Source of the DNA: Parafrigoribacterium_A sp035571875
Lineage (GTDB): Bacteria; Actinomycetota; Actinomycetes; Actinomycetales; Microbacteriaceae
Assembly: GCA_035571875.1 (NCBI GenBank)
Contig: DATNBR010000020.1
Location: 31,731-95,730 of the forward strand
Direction of reading: 5' to 3'
DNA length: 64,000 nucleotides
Shown: one piece after another, positions 41,421-49,208 of the stretch
How positions within the stretch are numbered: the stretch's first letter is position 1
Layout of the letters: the number at the start of each line of letters is the position of its first letter
Program-made: the position numbers and the translations under genes
The notes under the pieces: model-generated
Told to the model about the DNA's origin: nothing
Seen by the model: the letters and a program-made list of their open reading frames with translations, nothing else
The model's database searches: none

Positions 41421-41876
41421 TCAGCCCGGGGCGCCGCGTGTGCGACGCAGGGTGAGCGCGAGAGCTCCGCCGATCAGTACTGCCCCGGCGACTGCGGCCA
41501 GCATGCGGTGACCAGGCGAGTTCATCCAGCCGTTGAACATCGCCTCCGCGCTGGGGTGGCCCATCGCGACGTTCTCGCCCGCGCCAGTCCAGCCACCCGG
41601 AATCTGGCGCGAGTAACTCGGATTGTGCGTCATCGAGCCGCTCGCACCCATCTGGTTGGCCCAGTTCACGGCGACGCCGTCGATGGCGGGATTCCTGATC
41701 AGTCCGCGAAGCCCCTGGGCAGCACGCGCCTGGTTCACGAGTGAGTAGATCGTGTCTGCGGGCGCCGCGGATGCCGGAGCCGCGAACCCGAGAACGGCAC
41801 CGGCGGCCACGACCAGGGTCGCCATCGCGAGCGCGACCAGTCGCCGCGCCCGGATGCCGACCCCAGGTTCACTCAC
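41421..41876 (-). CDS. Truncated CAP/SCP-domain surface protein with C-terminal anchor
   Basis: A 151-residue protein. The signal peptide (RRLVALAMATLVVAAGAVLG, cleavage near PASAA) is followed by a CAP domain with IYSLVNQARAAQGL, MTHNPSYS, GENVAMG and WMNSPGHR. The domain stops there and runs straight into MLAAVAGAVLIGGALAL plus a basic tail RRTRGAPG. The last strands of CAP (normally after HR) and any LPXTG motif are missing, so this looks like an internal deletion. GTG 41876 overlaps the preceding stop codon as GTGA. Confidence 0.78.
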   Translation of the reverse strand: MSEPGVGIRARRLVALAMATLVVAAGAVLGFAAPASAAPADTIYSLVNQARAAQGLRGLIRNPAIDGVAVNWANQMGASGSMTHNPSYSRQIPGGWTGAGENVAMGHPSAEAMFNGWMNSPGHRMLAAVAGAVLIGGALALTLRRTRGAPG

Positions 41877-42727
41877 ACAAGCGCCTTCGTGTGCCACACG
41901 GTCTTGGTCTCGGTGAAGAAGGTCACCCGCTCCACGCTCGGTGCGGGCACGCCGTCCTCCGGCGGCAGCACGCGCTTGAGGGTGTCCGCCGCCGTGATCT
42001 GGAGGTCGACCCAGTCGAGAGCGCCGGCTCCCGCGAGGTCGAGAGCGTTGACATCCGCGTGGCTCGCGAGCCAGGGCGCAACCTCGGCCGAGGAACCGGT
42101 CAACACGTTGACCACTCCCCCGGGCACATCGCTCGTGGCGAGCACCTCGCTCAGGCTGATCGCGCTGAGCGGCAGCCTCTCGCTCGCGAGCACGACGACG
42201 GTGTTGCCGCTCACGAGTGCGGGGGCGACCACACTCGCGAAGCCGAGCAGCGAGGAGTCCTGAGGTGCGACGATCGCGACGACGCCCGTGGGCTCCGGGG
42301 TGGAGATGTTGAAGTACGGTCCGCTGACCGGATTGCCATTACCAGCGACCTGCACGTACTTGTCTGCCCAGCCGGCGTACCAGACCCAGAGGTCGATGGC
42401 CGCATCCACCTGACGGTTCGCCGCGGTTGCCGAGACGCCCTCGGCGGAGCTGATCTCCTCCGCGAACTGGGCGCGACGGCCCTCGAGCAGCTCGGCGATG
42501 CGGTACAACACCTGGCCGCGGTTGTAACCGGTGGCACCTGACCAGCCGGAGACCGCTGCGCGGGCGGCGACCACGGCATCCCGAGCGTCTTTGCGGCTCG
42601 CCTTGGCGGCGTTGGCGAGGAACGCATCCTTGGCCGACAGCACCTCGTAGGTGCGGCCGGACTCGCTGCGCGGAAACTTTCCGCCGATGTAGAGCTTGTA
42701 GGTCTTGGGGATGGTGAGGTGGCTCAC
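41873..42727 (-). CDS. Half-size aldehyde dehydrogenase family protein
   Basis: A 284-residue protein equivalent to the NAD-binding N-terminal half of aldehyde dehydrogenases (YKLYIGGKFPRSESGRTYEV, VVAIVAPQDSSLLGFASVVA, GGVVNVLTG). It ends before the region with the catalytic Cys, so it cannot catalyse the full reaction alone. A short partner of this kind follows the full-length dehydrogenase in many actinobacterial deo operons, perhaps as a subunit. Its ATG overlaps the upstream stop (ATGA) and its stop overlaps the CAP start (GTGA). Confidence 0.85.
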   Translation of the reverse strand: MSHLTIPKTYKLYIGGKFPRSESGRTYEVLSAKDAFLANAAKASRKDARDAVVAARAAVSGWSGATGYNRGQVLYRIAELLEGRRAQFAEEISSAEGVSATAANRQVDAAIDLWVWYAGWADKYVQVAGNGNPVSGPYFNISTPEPTGVVAIVAPQDSSLLGFASVVAPALVSGNTVVVLASERLPLSAISLSEVLATSDVPGGVVNVLTGSSAEVAPWLASHADVNALDLAGAGALDWVDLQITAADTLKRVLPPEDGVPAPSVERVTFFTETKTVWHTKALV

Positions 42728-44298
42728 TTGGTGACTCCCTTCGGTGACTTCTTCGCGGGCTTCTTCGCAGGTGAGGTTTCGATACGCTCGCTGCGCGAGC
42801 TACTCAACCCGCGGGTATCGCTGCGCGAGCTACTCAACCCGCGGGTATCAGGATCGTGCCAACCACTCGACTGGAGGTACGCGGCGAGGCCGTGGCGACC
42901 GCCCTCGCGACCGTAGCCAGACTCCTTGTAGCCGCCGAAGGGGCTCGCCGGGTCGAACTTGTTGAACGTGTTCGCCCACACGACACCGGCGCGGAGCTTG
43001 TCGGCGACGGCGAGGATCTTCGATCCCTTGTCGCTCCAGATGCCCGCGGAGAGGCCGTACGGGGTGTTGTTGGCCTTCGCGATCGCTTCGGCGGGGGTGC
43101 GGAAGCTCAGCACCGACAGCACCGGTCCGAAGATCTCGTCCCTCGCGATGCGGTGGCTCGTCGAGACGTTGGTGAAGATCGTCGGCGCGAACCAGAATCC
43201 CTTGTCGGGAATGGCGCAGTCGGAGGTCCAGCGCTCGGCGCCCTCCTGCTCGCCGAGGTCACTCAGGGTGCGGATGCGCTCCAGCTGCTCCCTGGAGTTG
43301 ATCGCCCCGATGTCGGTGTTCTTGTCGAGCGGGTCTCCCAGCCGCAGCGTGGAGAGTCGCTGCTTGAGCCGGTCGACCACCTCATCCTGGATGTTCTCCT
43401 GCACGAGCAGCCGCGAACCGGCGCAGCAGACGTGGCCCTGGTTGAAGAAGATGCCGTTGACGACGCCCTCGATGGCCTGGTCGATCGGCGCGTCGTCGAA
43501 GACGATGTTCGCGGCCTTGCCGCCGAGCTCCAGGGTGATCTTCTTGCCGGTCCCGGCGGTCGACTTGGCGATCGCACGACCCACCGCGGTGGAGCCCGTG
43601 AAGGCGACCTTGTTGACATCCGGGTGGTTCACGAGAAGCGAGCCGGTCTCCCCCGCGCCGGTCACGATATTGACGACGCCGTCGGGTAGTTCGGCCTGCT
43701 GCAGGATCTCGGCGAACAGCAGCGCGGTAAGCGAGGTTGTCTCGGCGGGCTTCAGCACCACGGTGTTGCCGGCGGCGAGCGCCGGCGCGATCTTCCAGGC
43801 GAGCATGAGTAGCGGGAAGTTCCACGGGATGACCTGGGCGGCTACTCCGAGTGCGCGCGGGTTCGGTCCGAGCCCCGCGTAGTCGAGCTTGTCTGCCCAG
43901 CCGGCGTAGTAGAAGAACCAGGCCGCGACGAGCGGAACGTCGACATCCCTCGACTCCTTGATCGGCTTGCCGTTGTCGAGGCTCTCCGCCACCGCGAGTT
44001 CGCGGGCGCGCTCCTGCACGAGGCGGGCGATGCGGAACAGGTACTTTCCGCGATCTCTGCCTGCGAGCTTCGACCAGGTGCGGTCGTAGGCGCGGCGGGC
44101 GGCGGCGACGGCGACATCCACGTCCCTGGCGTTCGCAGTGGAGATCTCGGCGATCTTCTCCTCCGTCGCGGGCGAGATGCTCGCGAACGAGGTGCCGTGA
44201 CCCTTGACGAAGTCGCCGTCGATGAAGAGCCCATAGCTCTTCTGCAGGTTGAGGATCGCCTTCGACTCCGGCGCCGGGGCGTATTCCAGAAAAGTCAT
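42724..44298 (-). CDS. Aldehyde dehydrogenase (deo operon)
   Basis: A 524-residue enzyme. The NAD site is VIPWNFPLLMLAWKIAPALA and FTGSTAVGR, the catalytic Glu is in ITLELGGKAAN and the Cys in FFNQGHVCCAGSRL. It probably oxidises acetaldehyde released by DeoC. The last ~45 residues after GLAAYLQSSGWHD are unusual. They include two DTRGLSSSRS copies encoded by a dispersed DNA repeat and then a Lys/Pro-rich end (KKPAKKSPKG). Confidence 0.9.
   Translation of the reverse strand: MTFLEYAPAPESKAILNLQKSYGLFIDGDFVKGHGTSFASISPATEEKIAEISTANARDVDVAVAAARRAYDRTWSKLAGRDRGKYLFRIARLVQERARELAVAESLDNGKPIKESRDVDVPLVAAWFFYYAGWADKLDYAGLGPNPRALGVAAQVIPWNFPLLMLAWKIAPALAAGNTVVLKPAETTSLTALLFAEILQQAELPDGVVNIVTGAGETGSLLVNHPDVNKVAFTGSTAVGRAIAKSTAGTGKKITLELGGKAANIVFDDAPIDQAIEGVVNGIFFNQGHVCCAGSRLLVQENIQDEVVDRLKQRLSTLRLGDPLDKNTDIGAINSREQLERIRTLSDLGEQEGAERWTSDCAIPDKGFWFAPTIFTNVSTSHRIARDEIFGPVLSVLSFRTPAEAIAKANNTPYGLSAGIWSDKGSKILAVADKLRAGVVWANTFNKFDPASPFGGYKESGYGREGGRHGLAAYLQSSGWHDPDTRGLSSSRSDTRGLSSSRSERIETSPAKKPAKKSPKGVTK
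42775..42848. repeat. Dispersed repeat (family D) with 30-bp tandem duplication, inside coding sequence
   Basis: GGTTTCGATAC (42775-42785) is followed by two 30-bp copies (42789-42818 and 42819-42848) containing GCGCGAGCTACTCAACCCGC. The same GGTTTCGATAC...CTCAACC layout forms the intergenic element at 58665-58750. Here it is read in frame as the C-terminus of the aldehyde dehydrogenase. Confidence 0.9.
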
Positions 44299-44359
44299 TG
44301 TGTTGCTCCTTAGTGGGATTTCGAGACGGCCGCGGACGGCCCACTCAATCCGCGTTGGG

Positions 44360-45364
44360 TCAGTCGATGGTGACGTAGTCGGGGCCGCTGTAGTGGCCGG
44401 TGGTGATCTTCTGACGTTGCAGCAGCACGTCGTTCAGCAGGCTCGATGCGCCGAAGCGGAACAGGTGCGGGTCGAGCCACTCCTCGCCCACGGTCTCGGC
44501 GACCGTCACGAGGTACTTGATCGCGTCTTTCGAGGTGCGGATGCCGCCGGCCGGTTTCACGCCGATCCTCTCGCCGGTGAGGCGGTACCAGTCGCGCACG
44601 ACCTGCAGCATGAGCAGGGTCACCGGAAGGGTCGCGGCCGGGGACACCTTGCCTGTGGAGGTCTTGATGAAGTCTCCGCCGGCGAGGATCGCGAGCCAGG
44701 ACGCCCTGCGCACGTTGTCGTAGGTGTTCAGCTCTCCGGTCTCGAGAATGACCTTGAGGTGCGCGTAGCTGCCGTCGTCGCGACGGCAGGCCTCCTTCAC
44801 CGCCACGATCTGGTCGAAGACCTCGCCGTAGCGTCCGGACAGAAATGCGCCGCGGTCGATGACCATGTCGATCTCGTCCGCACCGGCGACCACGGCATCC
44901 CGAACGTCGGCAAGCTTCACGGCCACCGAGGCACGGCCGCTGGGGAACGCGGTCGCCACCGCGGCGATCTGGATGCCACCCGGCGAGTGCGCGGCACCGA
45001 GCGCCTCCACGGCGTAGGGCACCATGTCGCCGTAGACGCACACCGCGGCGACGCGAGGCGTCGAGGGATCGGAGGGGTCTGGCGTCATCGCCTTGGCAAC
45101 GAGCGAGCTCACCTTGCCCGGCGTGTCAGCACCCTCAAGGGTGGTGAGGTCGATGAGCGAGATGACCTTGTCGAGCGCCCAGGCCTTCGAGGTGGTCTTG
45201 ATCGAGCGCGTGCCGAGGTCTGCGGCGCGCGCCTCGAGCCCCACGGCGTCGACGCCGGAGAGCCCCTCGAGGTGCAGCCTGAGGCTCTTCTCGGTGAGGT
45301 CACCACCGATCAACTGGACGGCGCGCTCCGCGGGCGCGAGAGTGACGGGTTGTGTGAGAGTCAT
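44360..45364 (-). CDS. deoC: Deoxyribose-phosphate aldolase
   Basis: A 334-residue class I aldolase, longer than the ~220-residue E. coli type, as usual for this subgroup. EIDMVIDRGAFLSGRY contains the proton-relay Asp, LKVILETGEL the first Lys region, and DFIKTSTGK the Schiff-base Lys. It splits 2-deoxyribose-5-phosphate to glyceraldehyde-3-phosphate and acetaldehyde. Its ATG overlaps the regulator stop codon by 4 bp. Confidence 0.94.
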   Translation of the reverse strand: MTLTQPVTLAPAERAVQLIGGDLTEKSLRLHLEGLSGVDAVGLEARAADLGTRSIKTTSKAWALDKVISLIDLTTLEGADTPGKVSSLVAKAMTPDPSDPSTPRVAAVCVYGDMVPYAVEALGAAHSPGGIQIAAVATAFPSGRASVAVKLADVRDAVVAGADEIDMVIDRGAFLSGRYGEVFDQIVAVKEACRRDDGSYAHLKVILETGELNTYDNVRRASWLAILAGGDFIKTSTGKVSPAATLPVTLLMLQVVRDWYRLTGERIGVKPAGGIRTSKDAIKYLVTVAETVGEEWLDPHLFRFGASSLLNDVLLQRQKITTGHYSGPDYVTID

Positions 45365-46338
45365 TCCTTCTCCTCGTGTCGAACTTCTGAAGGTCGAACG
45401 TCTGAAAGCAGTGCGAGCGCCGTCGATTCGTCGGTGACGAGAACAGTGCAGAGGCCGCTGGTCACGACCGCGCGGGCGATGTCGTGCTTGGCTTCGCCCT
45501 GCACGACGAAGATCGCCGTCTCGGCCAGGCGAAGCTGGTCGTGCTCAAGACCCACCGTGCGCTCATCGAGGGCTGGGTCCACGATGTTGCCGTTCGCGTC
45601 GATGTAGCGACCGACCACGTCGCCGACCGCACCCTTGCGCACGAGTTCGGCGACATCCGCCTCGGTCAGATAGCCGCTGTCGACGAGTACCGAACTCTCG
45701 TCGGCGACTCCGGCGCTGTACAGATACGCGGATGCCCGGCCTGCCAGTTCCATCACCCCGGCCACCGTGCGATCGGCCTCGATCGCGCGCCGCGTCTCGA
45801 CCCGTTCCAGGATCGCCGGGCTCGGCAGCAGCACGGCGTGGCCTGCGGCCTTCTCGGCCATCGTCGCCGCGGTGGTCGCGGCCGTGCCTGCGCGACGATT
45901 GAGACTCACGCCGCCATTGATCTGCACGACGGTGACGCCCGTCGCCCAGCCCTCCCTGAGGCGATCGGCGACCTGGCTGAGGGTGCGTCCCCAGCTGATG
46001 CCGAGAGTGCGCGGCACGGGGCGAAGCGCCGCGAGGTAGTCCGCCGCCGCTTGCGCGACGAGGCCGGCCGCCTCGTCGGGTGCCGCGTCCGTCGCCGGAA
46101 TGACCACGGCATCCCGCAGCCCGAATCGATCGCGCAGCTCGCGCTCGACGCCGAGACGTCTCGCGCGCGGGTGCACGATCTCGATGCGGACGATGCCGTC
46201 CTGGCGGGCCTGGCTGAGCAGACGGCCTACCTTCCAGCGCGTGATTCCGAGCAGTGCGCCGATCTCGTCCTGAGTCTTGTCGTCGTCGTAATAGAGCTCG
46301 GCGACGCGAACCGTCTGCAATTCGACCTCCGACACCAT
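45361..46338 (-). CDS. SorC/DeoR-type sugar-binding transcriptional regulator
   Basis: A 325-residue protein. The N-terminal helix-turn-helix is KTQDEIGALLGITRWKVGRLLSQAR. The C-terminal sugar-phosphate-binding domain has LGISWGRTLSQVADRL, VVQINGG, and LVDSGYLTEADVAEL. It heads the deo operon and probably senses a deoxyribose phosphate. Paired palindromes lie 66 bp and more upstream of the ATG. GGGAGG precedes ATG 46338. Confidence 0.9.
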   Translation of the reverse strand: MVSEVELQTVRVAELYYDDDKTQDEIGALLGITRWKVGRLLSQARQDGIVRIEIVHPRARRLGVERELRDRFGLRDAVVIPATDAAPDEAAGLVAQAAADYLAALRPVPRTLGISWGRTLSQVADRLREGWATGVTVVQINGGVSLNRRAGTAATTAATMAEKAAGHAVLLPSPAILERVETRRAIEADRTVAGVMELAGRASAYLYSAGVADESSVLVDSGYLTEADVAELVRKGAVGDVVGRYIDANGNIVDPALDERTVGLEHDQLRLAETAIFVVQGEAKHDIARAVVTSGLCTVLVTDESTALALLSDVRPSEVRHEEKE

Positions 46339-46403
46339 GGCGCACCTCCCTCACTCCAAGGGTAGGCGCGCCCGTCGGCGATTCCAACATTCGTTGCGGT
46401 CTT

Positions 46404-46447
46404 TGCTCAAACGAGCACGAATGGTGGGGGCTGCTGCTCAAGCGAGC
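46404..46447. promoter_or_regulatory. Paired operators of the deo operon regulator
   Basis: TGCTCAAACGAGC (46404-46416) and TGCTCAAGCGAGC (46435-46447) are near-identical palindromes 31 bp apart, about three helical turns. This fits cooperative binding by a SorC-family tetramer. An outer pair CATTCGT/ACGAATG (46388-46394 and 46417-46423) is also present. Confidence 0.7.
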
Positions 46448-46469
46448 GGCGGCGTGGGCCGCGTGCCGC

Positions 46470-46943
46470 TCAGCCGCGATGCGCGAAGCCGTCGCGGTAT
46501 CCGGTCCAGGTCGCGATGTGATCCCTGTCCCAGTTCTCCCAGTCAACCGGATGTCCGCGCAGCACTTCTTCGAGCTGGTCGAGGCTGATCAACCAGTTGG
46601 CTCTCACCCGCGCCACGAACGCGCGGTCGAGCTCCAGCGCGACCGAGAGCCGCAGGCGCGTCGCGATGCCCCTGCCGCCGCCCGCGAAAGCCTCCAAAGA
46701 AAAGGAGATGCGCCCCCGATTGTCGGTATCGATGACGAGAAGCTTCGGTTCGACGAGGCTCGTGATGACTCCCGCGGTGGGAGGCTGATCGGTGCTGTAC
46801 TGCCAGACGAGGTCGTAGTGGCCGCCCTCGACGGGGTCGATGCTCGCGGCCGCCAGCCAGCCCGACACGAGCTCGTCATCGACGAGCGCGTCCCAGACGA
46901 TCGCGGGAGACAGCTCGATCTCGCGGTCGAAAACCAGGTCCAT
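46470..46943 (-). CDS. SRPBCC / AHSA1-type START-like protein
   Basis: A 157-residue protein with the AHSA1-like layout: VFDREIELSPAIVWDALVDDE, VEGGHYDLVW, LLVIDTDNRGRISF, RLRLSVALE and a C-terminal helix ending WTGYRDGF. It binds an unknown hydrophobic ligand or partner. ATG 46943 is used; the long frame upstream is antisense to the ROK gene. Confidence 0.8.
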   Translation of the reverse strand: MDLVFDREIELSPAIVWDALVDDELVSGWLAAASIDPVEGGHYDLVWQYSTDQPPTAGVITSLVEPKLLVIDTDNRGRISFSLEAFAGGGRGIATRLRLSVALELDRAFVARVRANWLISLDQLEEVLRGHPVDWENWDRDHIATWTGYRDGFAHRG

Positions 46944-47009
46944 TGCGGGCACGGTGTAACTGTACGCCGCGAGAGGGGCCGATGGCCGGTGTCCCCTAGG
47001 CTTTAGCGC

Positions 47010-47951
47010 ATGAGCAGCAGCACCGCCGGCACCATCGCACTCGCCGTAGACATGGGCGGAACCAAGGTCGAGGCGGCCGCGGTCGACGACTCCGGCACGG
47101 TTGTGGGCGGCACCCGATTCCGTGCGCCGACCGGCCCGGGGCGCAGTTCCGAGGAGCTCGCGGCGAGCGTCACGAGTGTCGTGGACCAGGCCATCGCCGC
47201 CCTCCCGCCCGGGGCGAACCTCGCCGGCGTGGGCATCGGTTCGGCCGGCCCAGTCTCCGAGGCCCACGGCCGAGTGTCTCCCCTCAACCTTCCGGTCTGG
47301 CGCGGCTTCCCGCTGCGCGAGCTCGTCGCCTCCCGGGTGAACGTGCCCGTCGCACTGCGCATGGATGGCATCTGCATCGCGCTCGCCGAGCACTGGGTCG
47401 GTGCAGCGCGGGGCTATGCCAACGTCATGGGCATGATCGTCTCCACGGGCATCGGCGGAGGACTGATCCTGCACGGCAACACCGTCTCCGGCCCCACCGG
47501 CAACGCCGGCCACATCGGCCACGTCGAGGTCGCCGGCTTCGACGACCCATGCCCCTGCGGCGGAATCGGCTGCGTCGAGGCCATCGCCTCGGGGCCGATG
47601 ACGGTCGCCTGGGCGCGCAGGCAGGGCTGGCAGGGTTCCACCGGCGAGGAGCTGAGCGCGAGCTTCGCGGCGGGTGACCCGATCGCGGCGGCTGCGGTGG
47701 AGCGTTCCGGTCGCGCCATCGGCCAGGCGATCGCCTCGGCCACCTCCCTCGTCGACCTCGAGATCGTGGCCATCGGCGGCGGGTTCTCGCACGTCGCACC
47801 GCAACTCTTCGACCACATCCGAGCCGCCATCGCGACCCGCAAGAACTTCGAGTTCGTGACCAAGGTCAAGGTCGTGCCGAGCGGGCTCTCGAGCGACGGG
47901 CCGCTCATCGGCGCGGCCGCGCTCATCCACCGCGCAGAGGTGCTGAGCTAG
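47010..47951 (+). CDS. ROK family sugar kinase
   Basis: A 313-residue protein. The ATP-binding loop is LAVDMGGTKVEAAAVDD. The catalytic region has MGMIVSTGIGGGLIL and GNAGHIGHVEV, and the zinc motif CPCGGIGCVEAIASG is intact. GGGFSHVAPQL completes the nucleotide site. It is probably a glucokinase or related hexokinase; no DNA-binding N-terminus is present, so it is a kinase rather than a repressor. Its stop overlaps that of the convergent transporter gene. Confidence 0.88.
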   Translation: MSSSTAGTIALAVDMGGTKVEAAAVDDSGTVVGGTRFRAPTGPGRSSEELAASVTSVVDQAIAALPPGANLAGVGIGSAGPVSEAHGRVSPLNLPVWRGFPLRELVASRVNVPVALRMDGICIALAEHWVGAARGYANVMGMIVSTGIGGGLILHGNTVSGPTGNAGHIGHVEVAGFDDPCPCGGIGCVEAIASGPMTVAWARRQGWQGSTGEELSASFAAGDPIAAAAVERSGRAIGQAIASATSLVDLEIVAIGGGFSHVAPQLFDHIRAAIATRKNFEFVTKVKVVPSGLSSDGPLIGAAALIHRAEVLS

Positions 47952-49198
47952 GCGTCCGAGACGAAACGCCCGTCCGACGTGCCGGGCGCATGCCACTCGT
48001 CCTCGATCATGCGAGGTTTCGAGAGCACGATGCCCGCCCAGACCGGCACGAGCGCCACGATGATGAGGAACACGAGCGGCCAGACCCAGCCACCGCTCAG
48101 GTCGTGCAACAGGCCGAAGAGCAGCGGCCCGAGCGCCGCGACCACGTACCCCACCCCCTGCACGAAGCCGCTGAGCGCCACCGATCCCTCGTGCGTGCGA
48201 GTTCTCGCGTTGATGAGCACGAGCGCGAGGGGGAAGAGCAGGCTGCCGAGTCCGGTGAAGGAGACCCAGAGCCAGGTGGCCGTCTCGGGCACGAGCAGCA
48301 GACCGAACTGTCCGATGAGGAACATCGCCACCGCGGAGTAGATGAGGACACTCACGCTGCGCATGCGGGCGGCGAGCACCGGCACGAGCAGCGCCGTCGG
48401 TAGCCCCATGGCTGCGAAGAGGCTGAGCAGCGCGCCGCCCTCACCCGCAGTGGTGTTGGCGATCTCGGCGAGCATCTTCGGCAGCCAGGCGAAGAACGTG
48501 TAGACGTTGACCGAGGAGATGGAGAAGACCACCATGATCGCCCACGCCACGGGTGTTCGCCACACCCGGCCGAACATGGCCGCGGATGCCGCCTCGACCT
48601 CGGCCGTCGTCGGATCGACCTCGTCGAAGCGGCTTGCTCTCGCCCGGATGAGCAGCGACGACCACGGCGCGAGTGCGATCAGCGCGGTCAGAGCCCACAT
48701 CCCGAGCGAGACCCGCCAGCCCGCGCTGTCGGCGACGGGCACGGCGAGCAGCGGCGGCAGGAACGTGCTGACGGAGATGACCGTCGCGTAGAGCGAGGTC
48801 ACGATTCCGATGCGATCGGGGAAGTACCGCTTGACGAGCGGCGGCAGCACGACGTTGCCCACGCTCATGCCTGCGAACGCCACCACGGAACCCACGACGA
48901 GCATGACGAAGGACGTCGAGCCGGCCCGCAGCAGGTGACCGACCACGATCGCCACGAGTGCCATGGTCGTGACGAACTCGAGGCTCGCGCGCTTGGTGGC
49001 CAGCGGGGTGAGGATGCCGAACAGGGCGAAGCAGACCGGTGGAAGCATCCCGAGCACACCGAGTCCCACCGCGCTGAGCGGAATGTCGGCATTGATCTCG
49101 GTCACAATGGGCGAGACCGCGGCGACCGCGGTGCGCAGGTTCAGCGCAACCAGGAGGATGCCGAGCAGTGCAACGGTCCTGCCGGCCCAGAGCGGCAG
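47948..49198 (-). CDS. CynX/NimT-type MFS transporter, atypical CTG start
   Basis: A protein of about 416 residues with 12 predicted hydrophobic segments. The first helix (TVALLGILLVALNLRTAVAA) is typical of CynX/NimT transporters but lies upstream of the first in-frame ATG/GTG (GTG 49105). The best start including it is CTG 49198, which has GAGGG 7 nt upstream. A nearby GTG (49203) is out of frame by 2 bp. The substrate is unknown. It follows ribF on the same strand. Confidence 0.75.
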   Translation of the reverse strand: MPLWAGRTVALLGILLVALNLRTAVAAVSPIVTEINADIPLSAVGLGVLGMLPPVCFALFGILTPLATKRASLEFVTTMALVAIVVGHLLRAGSTSFVMLVVGSVVAFAGMSVGNVVLPPLVKRYFPDRIGIVTSLYATVISVSTFLPPLLAVPVADSAGWRVSLGMWALTALIALAPWSSLLIRARASRFDEVDPTTAEVEAASAAMFGRVWRTPVAWAIMVVFSISSVNVYTFFAWLPKMLAEIANTTAGEGGALLSLFAAMGLPTALLVPVLAARMRSVSVLIYSAVAMFLIGQFGLLLVPETATWLWVSFTGLGSLLFPLALVLINARTRTHEGSVALSGFVQGVGYVVAALGPLLFGLLHDLSGGWVWPLVFLIIVALVPVWAGIVLSKPRMIEDEWHAPGTSDGRFVSDA

Positions 49199-49208
49199 AG
49201 CACGACCC

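Noticed and set aside
45378..45406. Direct repeat TCGAAC(T/G)TCTGAA
   Set aside because: It lies in the 3' coding end of the regulator and is short enough to arise by chance.
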